Below are positions 27,208 through 36,034 of a stretch of 64,000 nucleotides of DNA, one piece after another; positions within the stretch are counted from its first letter, which is position 1; each line of letters starts with the position of its first letter. The position numbers and the translations under genes were made by a program. The notes beneath the pieces were generated by a model. That model had not been told where the DNA came from. It ran no database searches and saw only the letters and a program-made list of their open reading frames with translations. Location: contig FR898645.1 in the NCBI GenBank assembly GCA_000437215.1, positions 1 to 64,000 on the forward strand, given 5' to 3'. This stretch comes from Clostridium sp. CAG:440 (lineage in GTDB: Bacteria > Bacillota > Clostridia > TANB77 > CAG-508).

Positions 27208-29045
27208 TCTACAGTTACAGATTTTGCAAGGTTTCTTGGTTTATCTACATCAAGACCTTTTTCTTTTGCAATATAATATGCAAATAGTTGAAGTGGCACA
27301 ACAGAAAGTATAGGGGAGATAAAGGTATTTGTTTTAGGTATGCAAATAACCTCATCAAACAATTTTTTATCAATATCTTGATTTGTAATTACTAATGTTT
27401 TAGCGCCACGAGTAATTACTTCTTGTATATTACTTATACTTTTTTCTACTAAGTTTGGATCTGTTAATATGCTAATTACAGTAATTCCATTTTCAATTAA
27501 GGCGATAGGCCCATGTTTTAATTCTCCTGATGCATAACTTTCAGAATGAATGTAAGAGATTTCTTTTAATTTTAAAGATCCTTCCTTGGCAACTGTTTCA
27601 TCAATACCTCTACCTAAGAAGAAGATATCTTTTTCTTGATATACTTTTTTAGCAAATTCTTTTATATTTGCTGATAATTTTAGTGTTTGTTCAATTTTTG
27701 CTGGTAATTCTAATATATCTTTTTTAAATGATTCTATAACAGAGTTATCAACATTTTCTAATACTTCTGCAAAGTATAGTGCAAGTATATTTAATAAAAT
27801 TACTTGTGAAGTATATGCTTTTGTAGATGCTACTGCGATTTCTGGACCAGCATGTGTATAAATTGAATAATCTGCTTCTCGTGTAATAGAACTTCCTATA
27901 ACATTTGATACAGCAATTGTTTTTGCTCCTTTTTCTTTAGAAAGTTTTAATGCTGCAATTGTGTCTGCTGTTTCTCCTGATTGTGATATAAAAATGCAAA
28001 GTGTATTTTTATCTACAAGAGGATCTCTGTATCTAAATTCTGAAGCTATATCTACTTGGGTAGAAATTTTGCATAATTTTTCTAATATATTTTTTCCTGC
28101 AAGTCCTGCATGCATTGCTGTTCCACATGCTACTATATATATTTTATTTATGCTTGATAAATATTTTTTGGTGAATTTTAATTCATCAAATTCTATTTTT
28201 GAATTTTCTGGTAATCTTGAACCAATAGTTTCTCGAATTGCTGTTGGTTGTTCATAAATTTCTTTTAGCATAAAATCTTCAAAACCATCTTTTTCTGCTG
28301 CAGAAGCATTCCATTCTATTGTTTTTATTTCTTTTTTAAATTCTTTTAAATTTTTATCAAAGAATTTAACATCATTTTTTGATAGTAAAACAAATTCTAA
28401 ATCGTTTAAAAGATAGAAGTTACGTGTAAAAGAAAGTATTGCAGGAATGTCTGATGAAATATAGTTTTCATCTTGGCATGTTCCAATAACCAATGGGCTA
28501 TCTTTTCTAACTACAATCATATTTTCTGGGTAATATTTAGAAATTACTTCAATTGCAAAGCTTCCTTTTAAATCTAAACATGTATTTTTTACAGCTCTTA
28601 AAAGTTTTTGCTCATCATTATTTGTATCTTTTGAATAATAATAATGAATTAAATTAGGTATAACTTCTGTGTCTGTGTCAGAATAGAATTTATAATTTTT
28701 ATCATTTAAAAATTTTCTAAGTTCATTATAGTTTTCAATTATTCCATTATGAACAACACTAAATGATTTAGAATTGTCCATATGTGGATGAGAATTTTCT
28801 TTAGATGGTTTTCCATGTGTAGCCCATCTTGTATGAGCAATACCAATAGTACCTTCTAATTTATCAATTCCATTTATTTCATTTAAATTTTTGACTCTTC
28901 CTTTATCTTTCATAACAGATAAGCCTTCTTTTTCTATTGTTGAAATACCAGCAGAGTCATAACCTCTGTATTCCAATCTTAAAAGTCCATTAATTAAAAT
29001 AGGTGTTGCTTTTTTATTACCTATATAACCTACAATTCCACACAT
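27204..29045 (-). CDS. glmS: glutamine-fructose-6-phosphate aminotransferase (isomerizing)
   Basis: First step of UDP-GlcNAc synthesis for the cell wall. The 613-residue protein has the N-terminal glutaminase with catalytic Cys2 (MCGIVGYIG), HTRWATHG, then two SIS domains (SQSGETADT near 355) and the end AKSVTVE. GGAGG precedes the start. It is controlled by the ribozyme in its leader (29126-29266). Confidence 0.98.
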   Translation of the reverse strand: MCGIVGYIGNKKATPILINGLLRLEYRGYDSAGISTIEKEGLSVMKDKGRVKNLNEINGIDKLEGTIGIAHTRWATHGKPSKENSHPHMDNSKSFSVVHNGIIENYNELRKFLNDKNYKFYSDTDTEVIPNLIHYYYSKDTNNDEQKLLRAVKNTCLDLKGSFAIEVISKYYPENMIVVRKDSPLVIGTCQDENYISSDIPAILSFTRNFYLLNDLEFVLLSKNDVKFFDKNLKEFKKEIKTIEWNASAAEKDGFEDFMLKEIYEQPTAIRETIGSRLPENSKIEFDELKFTKKYLSSINKIYIVACGTAMHAGLAGKNILEKLCKISTQVDIASEFRYRDPLVDKNTLCIFISQSGETADTIAALKLSKEKGAKTIAVSNVIGSSITREADYSIYTHAGPEIAVASTKAYTSQVILLNILALYFAEVLENVDNSVIESFKKDILELPAKIEQTLKLSANIKEFAKKVYQEKDIFFLGRGIDETVAKEGSLKLKEISYIHSESYASGELKHGPIALIENGITVISILTDPNLVEKSISNIQEVITRGAKTLVITNQDIDKKLFDEVICIPKTNTFISPILSVVPLQLFAYYIAKEKGLDVDKPRNLAKSVTVE

Positions 29046-29125
29046 ATTAAATCCTCCTTAATGCCAAAACGTGCGATAAATTTGGCAAATGTTATATTTT
29101 GGGAATTGAAAGCATGTAAATAAAA

Positions 29126-29266
29126 GCTATATACTAATTTTTGTTGCAATATTACTATTGTTTTTTAATTAGTACTATGGTTTAGCCAAAACCACTAGAG
29201 CATCCGCCGAATATTTCGATAACTCTAGACCTCGTCAACACTATTTTTATAAGTGTCCAGGCGCTT
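29126..29266 (-). ncRNA. glmS ribozyme (glucosamine-6-phosphate riboswitch)
   Basis: On the minus strand the leader of glmS reads AAGCGCCTGGAC, then GTTGACGAGG, TATCGAAATATTCGGCGGATG, and a closing pair TACTAATT/AATTAGTA around a small hairpin. These are the conserved blocks of the class. The self-cleavage site is between A at 29265 and G at 29264. Glucosamine 6-phosphate would trigger cleavage and lower glmS mRNA. The 3' boundary is approximate. Confidence 0.95.
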
Positions 29267-29325
29267 AATAAATAAAACTCCTTTCTTTTATTTTTTTATT
29301 TACCTTTCTTTCAATTTATGGTATT

Positions 29326-29354
29326 ATATTACATTAAATTAGATAAGGTGTCAA
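29326..29354 (-). promoter_or_regulatory. promoter of glmS
   Basis: On the minus strand TTGACA, 17 nt, TAATAT, about 60 bp upstream of the ribozyme cleavage site. Confidence 0.78.
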
Positions 29355-29371
29355 CAGATAGATAAAATAAA

Positions 29372-29403
29372 AGCAAAGATCAAAATTAAATTTGATCTTT
29401 GCT
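29372..29403 (-). terminator. terminator of the Spo0A-like gene
   Basis: Thirteen-base-pair perfect stem (29372-29384 with 29391-29403), 6-nt loop, T-rich tract following on the minus strand, just upstream of the glmS promoter. Confidence 0.8.
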
Positions 29404-29418
29404 AAGTTAAATCTGAAA

Positions 29419-29760
29419 TCAGATTTCGTTATGAGCAAGTTTTAAGTCATCAACAATGGTGGCTAAAAACTCATGGACGCATGGGCGCTTTGAAGGCCAC
29501 ATTGATATAAAATTTGGATTTTGAATTTCTTTTGCCTTCTTGATTGCATTGTATATTGCTCGTTCAATACTATTTGGAGTGCAAGAATATTTTTCTCCCA
29601 AAAATTTGTAAAGATCTGACATACTTCTTAAAAATTTTTTGTCATTGTAGCAAAGAAGTATTGCAGCACGGCAGTATTCATACCCAATAAGATTGCACGG
29701 AATGCCTAAACTCCGAATAAGGTTAGATACTTCTTTTTTTACGTCCATTTGACTTGTCAT
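29419..29760 (-). CDS. free-standing Spo0A C-terminal-type DNA-binding protein
   Basis: The 113-residue protein is almost entirely a Spo0A_C domain: LIRSLGIPCNLIGYEYCRAA, SIERAIYNAIKKA and the end FLATIVDDLKLAHNE line up with the sigma-A-contacting and recognition helices of Spo0A. There is no receiver domain. It has its own near-consensus promoter and terminator. Codon use differs from the neighbours (CGG, CGT, CGC, CCG, GGC, TGC), which suggests transfer. Codon 16 is CGG and must be read as Arg in frame for the domain to be made; skipping the C would hit TAG two codons later. It may be a regulator of sporulation-type promoters; targets unknown. Confidence 0.82.
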   Translation of the reverse strand: MTSQMDVKKEVSNLIRSLGIPCNLIGYEYCRAAILLCYNDKKFLRSMSDLYKFLGEKYSCTPNSIERAIYNAIKKAKEIQNPNFISMWPSKRPCVHEFLATIVDDLKLAHNEI

Positions 29761-29806
29761 AAAGATTCCTCCTTTATAATTACTGGTTTACAGTATTAAT
29801 ATATAA

Positions 29807-29835
29807 AGTATAACATATTTACATAACGTTGTCAA
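29807..29835 (-). promoter_or_regulatory. promoter of the Spo0A-like gene
   Basis: On the minus strand TTGACA, 17 nt, TATACT, 47 bp upstream of the start, with AAAGGAGGA as ribosome site. The -35 region (TTTGACAACG) loosely resembles an 0A box, so self-regulation is possible. Confidence 0.78.
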
Positions 29836-29910
29836 ACTTTATATAAATTAAAATATAATTAGGAATTTTAAAATTTTAAAGTTTATGATATAATATTTTG
29901 GGGTGATAAA

Positions 29911-31696
29911 ATGTTTAATATAGAAGAAGAATTAAAAAAGCTTCCAACAAAGCCACGGAGTATATGTAATGAGAGATAAAGACGACAATATAATATATGT
30001 TGGAAAAGCAGTTTCTTTAAAAAGAAGGGTAACGTCATATTTTAGAAAAACAAATAAAACAGAACGTATAAAAAAAATGGTAAGTTTAATTGACCACTTC
30101 GAATATATAGTTGTAGATAATGAAGCAGAGGCATTAATATTAGAATGTAATTTAATAAAAAAGAACAGGCCTAAATTTAATGTTTTATTAAAAGATGACA
30201 AAACATATCCTTATATAAAAATTGATATTAAATCAGATTACCCTAATGTTTTAATTACAAGAAGAATTGTAAATGATGGTTCAAAATATTTTGGACCATA
30301 CGCTAACCCAGGTGCTGCAAAAGAAATGGTAAATTTTATAAAACAAAAGTACAAAATACGTCAATGTAAAAATTTTAAATCCACTACAAGAGCATGTCTA
30401 AACTATCATATAAAAAGATGCTTAGCACCATGTATTGGGCTTATTTCTAAAGAAGAATACAAAAAACAAATAGATGAAATAATAGATTTATTAGATGGAA
30501 AAATAGACAAAATTATTAAAGATTTAAATAAACAAATGGAAGAAGCTTCTAAAAATATGGAATACGAAAAGGCTGCTCAAATAAGAGATAGAATACAGGC
30601 AATTATTAGAGTGTCTGAAAAACAAAAAGTTTCTAATATATCTGAAAATGACATAGATGTTATAGGAATTGCAAAATCTGATTTAGAAGTTTGTGTGGAA
30701 ATTTTCTTTGTTAGAGGAAGCAAAATGGTTGGAAGAGAACACTATTTTTATAACAATCTAGATGATATGGAAGACGAAGAAATTTTGTCAGGTTTTATAA
30801 AACAATATTATTTAGATAATCCAAACATACCACATAAAATAATGATTAGGGAAGAATTAGAGGAAAAACAGGCAATTGAGCAATACTTATCAACAAAATC
30901 TGGAAGAAAAGTGGAATTAAAAAGCCCTAAAAAAGGTGAAAAGCTTAGATTTGTTGAAATGGCAGAAAATAATGCTAAAGTTACACTTGAAAACAAACAA
31001 AAAGATAAAAATGAAATATTAATGGAATTAAAGGAAGTTTTAAAAATGGACAAGCTTCCAAGAAAAATTGAGACATATGATATTTCAAATTTATCAGGAG
31101 AATTTATTGTTGCAGGAATGTGTGTAATGCAAGATGGAGTAATTAAGAAAAATTTATCAAGAAGATTTAAAATAAAAACTGTTTTGGGGCAAGATGATCC
31201 AAAATGTATGGAAGAGGTAATAACTAGAAGGCTAAAACATTCAATAGAAAATCCTAATGGTGGTTTTGGAAAATTACCTGATGCTATTTTTGCAGATGGA
31301 GGAATAACACAAATAAGGGCCACACAAAATGCTATAAAAAAATATAATTTAGACATTCCTGTATTTGGAATGGTAAAAAACGATAAACACCAAACAAGAG
31401 CTTTAATGGATGAAAACAGAAATGAACTTAAAATTTCTCAAAACATAAAGAATTTGATTACAAAATTTCAAGATACAGTTCATGATACAGCAATCCAGTA
31501 TCATAGAAAGTTAAGAGATAAAGAAATTACAAAATCAGAGCTAGATAACATAAATGGAATTGGGAATGTTAAAAAGCAAGCATTATTAAAAAAATTTGGA
31601 AGTGTAGAGAAAATAAAAAAGGCAAATGTACAAGAAATTATGGAAGTTGATGGCATCAATGAAAGCTTGGCAAAAAAAATTTTAGAAAATTTATAA
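29911..31696 (+). CDS. uvrC: excinuclease ABC subunit C, +1 break at CGG in codon 16
   Basis: Makes the dual incisions in nucleotide excision repair. Frames are 29911-29955 and 29957-31696. The 16th codon is CGG (C at 29956); skipping C gives LPTKPGVYVMRDKDDN, the highly conserved opening of the GIY-YIG domain, and a normal 594-residue UvrC. Further domains visible are the UVR motif (MEYEKAAQIRDRI), the RNase H-like endonuclease and the C-terminal HhH pair (GIGNVKKQALL). Frame 0 alone gives a 22-residue peptide. TATAAT at 29889-29894 is the likely -10 box. Confidence 0.93.
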
Positions 31697-31708
31697 AATC
31701 CTGCATAA

Positions 31709-31742
31709 ATCATTATATATGGGAATATACATATATAATGAT
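31709..31742 (+). other. stem-loop between uvrC and the gene at 31757
   Basis: ATCATTATATATG (31709-31721) pairs perfectly with CATATATAATGAT (31730-31742), 8-nt loop. It is followed by GGGGGG, the ribosome site of the next gene, rather than a T-run. It may end uvrC transcripts weakly or shield that site. Confidence 0.45.
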
Positions 31743-31756
31743 GGGGGGATTTTTAT

Positions 31757-31960
31757 ATGGAATATGCAAAAGATGGTGTTTTTAATATTAGATACAATAC
31801 AGAATTAAATAGGTTAGAGATTAGAAAAAAAAACAGGTCAATTTGGGAGAAAATACAAAAACACAAGATTATAAGTTTTACAATTATAGCTCTTATAATG
31901 TTTTCTTGTTTAAATTTTTTCCTAATATATAATTTTATGAAGGTATTGCAAAATATTTAG
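31757..31960 (+). CDS. small membrane protein, unknown function
   Basis: A 67-residue protein with a polar, basic N-terminal half and one membrane helix (about 39-60). The ribosome site GGGGGGA lies 7 nt upstream. No family recognised. It sits between uvrC and a methyltransferase. Confidence 0.55.
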   Translation: MEYAKDGVFNIRYNTELNRLEIRKKNRSIWEKIQKHKIISFTIIALIMFSCLNFFLIYNFMKVLQNI

Positions 31961-32012
31961 AGGGACAAGTTTTATATACAAAACTATTGGAAAATTTAAT
32001 AAAATATGATAA

Positions 32013-32070
32013 AATATTACTATTCTAAAAATAAGGAGGATAGTAGTATTTTTTGTACTACTAAAAAATT
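32013..32070 (+). promoter_or_regulatory. hairpin-bridged ribosome site with alternative pairing
   Basis: AAGGAGGA (32033-32040) is the only ribosome site for the gene at 32071 but is 30 nt away. Directly after it an 8-bp hairpin (TAGTAGTA 32041-32048, TACTACTA 32056-32063) folds away 23 nt, leaving a normal 7-nt spacing. The same TAGTAGTA strand can instead pair upstream (32013-32024 with 32039-32050), leaving the site in a loop far from the start. The two folds exclude each other. Confidence 0.5.
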
Positions 32071-32934
32071 ATGAAAATAGCAAATGAATGGAAAGATTAC
32101 AAAATATTAGATATGGCAGATGGTCAAAAATTAGAAAAATGGGGAGATGTAGTCTTATCTAGACCAGATCCACAAATAATATGGAAAGACAAAAGCTACC
32201 CAAAAAAATGGAATGAAATAAATGCAACATATCATAGAAGTAAAACAGGTGGAGGCTCATGGGAGTTTAATAAAAAAATGCCAAGTAGTTGGCAAATAAA
32301 ATATAAAGATTTAACATTTAATATAAAACCAATGGGATTTAAACATACAGGATTATTTCCGGAACAAGCTGTTAATTGGGATTGGATGATAAACAAAATT
32401 AAAACATCAAAAAGACCAATAAAGGTTTTAAATTTATTTGCATATACAGGAGGGGCTACAGTTGCATGTTTATCTGCGGGAGCTTCAGTTTGTCATGTAG
32501 ATAGTTCTAAAGGTATGACAACTTGGGCAAAAGAAAATGTTGTTTCTTCTGGGTTAGAAAATAAACCAGTAAGATTTATAATAGATGATGTTGTTAAATT
32601 TGTTAACAGAGAAATTAGAAGACAAAATAAATATGATGCAATAATTATGGATCCTCCATCATATGGAAGAGGAGCAAAAGGAGAAGTTTGGCAATTTGAA
32701 AACAATATATATGATTTAGTTGAATTATGTAAAAATGTATTGTCAGATGATCCATTATTTTTCTTAATAAATTCATATACAACTGGAATATCTGGCAAGG
32801 TTTTGGAAGATATATTAAGTTTAACTGTTGCAAAAAAATATAAAGGAAAATTAGAGTCAGGAGAAATTGGATTAAAAATGGAAGATTCAAATTTGGTTTT
32901 ACCTTGTGGAATATATGGAAGATGGGAAAAATAA
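32071..32934 (+). CDS. RlmI/RlmK-like SAM-dependent RNA methyltransferase
   Basis: A 287-residue class I methyltransferase. SAM motif I is VLNLFAYTGGATVACL near residue 114, and the catalytic-loop motif is MDPPSYGRG near 193. This fits rRNA cytosine-methyltransferase-type families, although the N-terminal PUA domain of RlmI is missing. An in-frame TAA at 32062 fixes the start at 32071. The pseudouridine synthase follows at once, so they form an RNA-modification pair. Confidence 0.83.
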   Translation: MKIANEWKDYKILDMADGQKLEKWGDVVLSRPDPQIIWKDKSYPKKWNEINATYHRSKTGGGSWEFNKKMPSSWQIKYKDLTFNIKPMGFKHTGLFPEQAVNWDWMINKIKTSKRPIKVLNLFAYTGGATVACLSAGASVCHVDSSKGMTTWAKENVVSSGLENKPVRFIIDDVVKFVNREIRRQNKYDAIIMDPPSYGRGAKGEVWQFENNIYDLVELCKNVLSDDPLFFLINSYTTGISGKVLEDILSLTVAKKYKGKLESGEIGLKMEDSNLVLPCGIYGRWEK

Positions 32935-32935
32935 A

Positions 32936-33616
32936 ATGGAAAAATTAAAAGTAATTTATGAAGATAATCATATAATTGTTGTAGAAAAAACTCCAAACAT
33001 TGCATCACAGGCAGATAAAACAGGAGATATTGATATGCTTACAATGGTAAAACAATACATAAAAGAAAAATACAATAAACCTGGAAATGTGTATGTAGGA
33101 TTAGTACACAGGTTAGATAGACCTGTTGGAGGAATAATGGTATTTGCAAAAACTTCCAAGGCAGCATCAAGACTTTGTGAAGAAGTAAGAAACAAGACAT
33201 TTGAAAAGCATTATTTAGCTGTAGTTGATGGAAAGATTGAAAGTAAAGTAGGTGTTTTGGAAGATTACTTATATAAAGATGAAAGAAATAATATAAGTAA
33301 AGTAGTTAGTAAAGAAAAGAAAAATGCAAAACTTGCTAAATTAGATTATGAAGTTTTAGTTTATGATGAAATAAAAAATTTAAGCTTATTAAAGGTAAAT
33401 TTGCATACAGGAAGGCACCATCAAATACGAGTGCAACTTAGCCATTTTGGACATAGTATATTTGGAGATCAAAAATATGGAACAAGAGGAAAAGGAAAGC
33501 AAATAGCGCTTTGGGCATATGAACTAAAAATTGTTCATCCAACAACAAAGAAAGAATTAAAATTTACATGTTACCCAGAAAGTGTTGGTACATGGTCAAT
33601 ATTAAAAAAACTATAA
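32936..33616 (+). CDS. RluA-family pseudouridine synthase
   Basis: Converts uridine to pseudouridine in rRNA or tRNA. The 226-residue protein has the catalytic Asp in VHRLDRPVGG near residue 60, plus GRHHQIRVQLSHFGH near 155. There is no S4 domain. The start at 32936 is one base after the methyltransferase stop region; the longer reading from 32906 overlaps that gene without a ribosome site. Exact target not predictable. Confidence 0.92.
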   Translation: MEKLKVIYEDNHIIVVEKTPNIASQADKTGDIDMLTMVKQYIKEKYNKPGNVYVGLVHRLDRPVGGIMVFAKTSKAASRLCEEVRNKTFEKHYLAVVDGKIESKVGVLEDYLYKDERNNISKVVSKEKKNAKLAKLDYEVLVYDEIKNLSLLKVNLHTGRHHQIRVQLSHFGHSIFGDQKYGTRGKGKQIALWAYELKIVHPTTKKELKFTCYPESVGTWSILKKL

Positions 33617-33646
33617 AGTAAAATAAAGATACTTTATAGTTTTTTT
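33604..33646 (+). terminator. terminator of the RNA-modification operon
   Basis: Seventeen-base-pair stem (33604-33620 with 33630-33646) ending in TTTTTTT; its left arm includes the stop codon. Confidence 0.85.
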
Positions 33647-33781
33647 ATATGAAACAAAATAATATTTATACAAAATTAAAAAAGATGTTTTTTACAAAAT
33701 GAATAAACACTTTCATAAACAAAAAATACAAAATTGGAATATTGATGATAAAATCAAGTCAATAAAAAAGGTGGTGAGGAA

Positions 33782-34393
33782 ATGATAGACAAAATCTGCA
33801 TGTTTCTAACCAACAAAATAAGAAAAGAAATGCCTGAGATAGATGATGAAAGAGCAGAGGTAATAAATTATGGACTTCAAAATATTATAGGGGAAATTCC
33901 AAAAATTTTTATTACTTTAGGAATAGCATATTTATTAGGAATTTTTAAATTAACTTTAATAACTTTTTTAGTAATTATGCCATATAGATCATTTTCAGGG
34001 GGCTTTCATTTAAAAACACATTTAGGTTGCATTATATGCACAACAATATTTTACTGTGGAATAGCATTTGCAAGCAAATATATAGTTTTAGAACAAGCAA
34101 TAAAATACTTATTAATATTTTTAGTATGGGTATTTGGAATGTTTATGGTAAAACTTTATGCACCTGCTGATACAGAAAATGTTCCAATCCTTAGAAAAAA
34201 AGATAGAAGAAAAAAACAAATTTTATCTTATATAGCCTTAAGTGTAGGACTTATAGTTGCAGCGTTTGTACCAAGTAATGAATTAGCCAATATTTTAATA
34301 TTTGGAAACTTAGTGCAAACACTCTTCATAACAAAGTTTGTTTATAAAATTACAAACAACAAATATGGTTATGAAGTGTATGGTCATACTTAA
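33782..34393 (+). CDS. agrB: AgrB-type autoinducer peptide-processing membrane peptidase
   Basis: Cuts the AgrD precursor at its C-terminal side and closes the thiolactone ring. The 203-residue protein has several membrane helices and the active His and Cys in SGGFHLKTHLGCIICT (residues 73 to 84). AAGGTGGTGAGG precedes the start. agrD follows after 58 bp. Confidence 0.93.
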   Translation: MIDKICMFLTNKIRKEMPEIDDERAEVINYGLQNIIGEIPKIFITLGIAYLLGIFKLTLITFLVIMPYRSFSGGFHLKTHLGCIICTTIFYCGIAFASKYIVLEQAIKYLLIFLVWVFGMFMVKLYAPADTENVPILRKKDRRKKQILSYIALSVGLIVAAFVPSNELANILIFGNLVQTLFITKFVYKITNNKYGYEVYGHT

Positions 34394-34451
34394 TTGATAA
34401 TAGAAGATAGAGATATCTTATATTATAAAATTAATTAAGGGGGAATGTTTT

Positions 34452-34571
34452 ATGTTAAAATTTTTAGCAAAAGCAGCAGAAAAATACGCAAAGGCAACTA
34501 ACACAGCATGTGTAATGTTATGGGTAGTGCATCAACCTAAAATGCCAGCAAGTCTTATAAAAAAAGACTAA
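34452..34571 (+). CDS. agrD: AgrD-type cyclic lactone autoinducer precursor
   Basis: A 39-residue peptide: an amphipathic basic leader (MLKFLAKAAEKYAKA), the core TNTACVMLW, and the tail VVHQPKMPASLIKKD, whose QPKxPxSL pattern is the AgrB recognition tail. By analogy the ring would join Cys20 to the carboxyl of Trp24; that is inference. The ribosome site is AGGGGGAATG. Confidence 0.9.
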   Translation: MLKFLAKAAEKYAKATNTACVMLWVVHQPKMPASLIKKD

Positions 34572-34652
34572 ACTTAACTAATTTGTCATTAATTTTTCTA
34601 GTATTTACTTACTAGAAAACACTTAAATAATATAATTTAACAATTCAAACAC

Positions 34653-34682
34653 AAAAAATACAGCTAATATGCTGTATTTTTT
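34653..34682. terminator. bidirectional terminator between agrD and agrC
   Basis: AAAAAATACAGC pairs with GCTGTATTTTTT around a 6-nt loop. A second hairpin (TTTTCTAGTA/TACTAGAAAA, 34594-34619) lies nearer agrD. Confidence 0.8.
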
Positions 34683-34684
34683 GT

Positions 34685-36034
34685 TTATATATTATATATT
34701 TCAAATTGCTGAGTAAAATATTTATCGTTTTTAGTTGTATATAAATTTAAATTATTATTTCTTTTTAATATTTTTCGTATTTCCCATAGTCCAAGTCCTG
34801 TATGATTTTCTTTGCCAGTAATACCTTTATCAAAAATTTTATTAATATCAACATTTTTGTCTGAATATGTATTTTCTATAATTAATAATTGTCTTTTATT
34901 TTTATCATCTTCTCTAAATATTACATTTATAATTTTTTCTTCACAAGTACTTGCTGCATCAATACTATTATCTAATAATATTCCAAGTATTTTTGTAAAG
35001 TCATAAATTTTCATATTTATTGTATTTAAATCCATAAGTACACTAATATTTAATTTTACATCTTGTTTTTCTGCTTTATGGTATTTATTTGTAAGTAAAC
35101 TATATATACCAGGATTATTTATAATTTCCGGGTTCAAGATATATAAATTATTTACCTTTTCACATTCATTTTCAAGTTGTTTATAATAATTTTTTAAACC
35201 TTCCATATCATTTGTTTGTATATAACCACCAATTGTTGCAACAGTATTATCAAAATCATGTTTAAAACATCTAACACTATCATGAATTATTTGTAATGTT
35301 TTATTGTATTCTTCTGCATTATCTAATTGTTTTTTTGTAGAAATTAATTTTGTTATTCTTGTTAATGTATAAATGTTTATTCCAAAATAAGCTAATAAAC
35401 ACATAAAATTTAGAACAGAAATTATTATAGGTAATTCATTAGTATAGTATGCAGTTACAAATAGATTAACACATAAAACAAATAACCCTAATATAAATGT
35501 AAAGATTAAAGTTAATTTAGTTTTGGTATCAAATTCATCTAAAACATTTAAATAAATATTTTTGTTTTTTACAATTAACAAAAGAGATGATATGATAACA
35601 TATACTATAAAAAGGTATGCTAATCTGTATATAGGAATTGTAATTGTTGCATTATAATCTATATTGTTTATTTTTATAAATGGATTTAACAATAAAGAAC
35701 TTATTAATGCAAATATAATGATTGGAATAAATACTGCTAAGATAGTTTTTAATATATTTTGTTTAAATACAAAGTATACTATAATTAATAGAATTATATA
35801 GTTTATTATCGTGTTAAAAGGTGCAGAAATATAATTATTGGTAATTGCTCCTACCATAATAGAAAGTAGGACATAAATTACTTTTTGTTTTCTATTAGCT
35901 TTTATATTTAAAATATATAAAAATAAATACATAATTAAGATATTTTCTATAAAAGCACATGGAATTAGCAAAATATTTACCAACCCTTCATTCGGTGTAC
36001 TCAGCGCCGTCCATATATTATTAAAAATCTCCAT
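34685..36034 (-). CDS. agrC: AgrC-type sensor histidine kinase
   Basis: Senses the cyclic peptide and phosphorylates AgrA. The 449-residue protein has six to seven membrane helices (residues 15-225), the phosphoacceptor region RCFKHDFDNTVATIGGY near 263, and a GHKL ATPase with LLDNSIDAA and GITGKENHTGLGLWEI. The start overlaps agrA by 14 bp, so the two are translationally linked. Confidence 0.92.
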   Translation of the reverse strand: MEIFNNIWTALSTPNEGLVNILLIPCAFIENILIMYLFLYILNIKANRKQKVIYVLLSIMVGAITNNYISAPFNTIINYIILLIIVYFVFKQNILKTILAVFIPIIIFALISSLLLNPFIKINNIDYNATITIPIYRLAYLFIVYVIISSLLLIVKNKNIYLNVLDEFDTKTKLTLIFTFILGLFVLCVNLFVTAYYTNELPIIISVLNFMCLLAYFGINIYTLTRITKLISTKKQLDNAEEYNKTLQIIHDSVRCFKHDFDNTVATIGGYIQTNDMEGLKNYYKQLENECEKVNNLYILNPEIINNPGIYSLLTNKYHKAEKQDVKLNISVLMDLNTINMKIYDFTKILGILLDNSIDAASTCEEKIINVIFREDDKNKRQLLIIENTYSDKNVDINKIFDKGITGKENHTGLGLWEIRKILKRNNNLNLYTTKNDKYFTQQFEIYNI

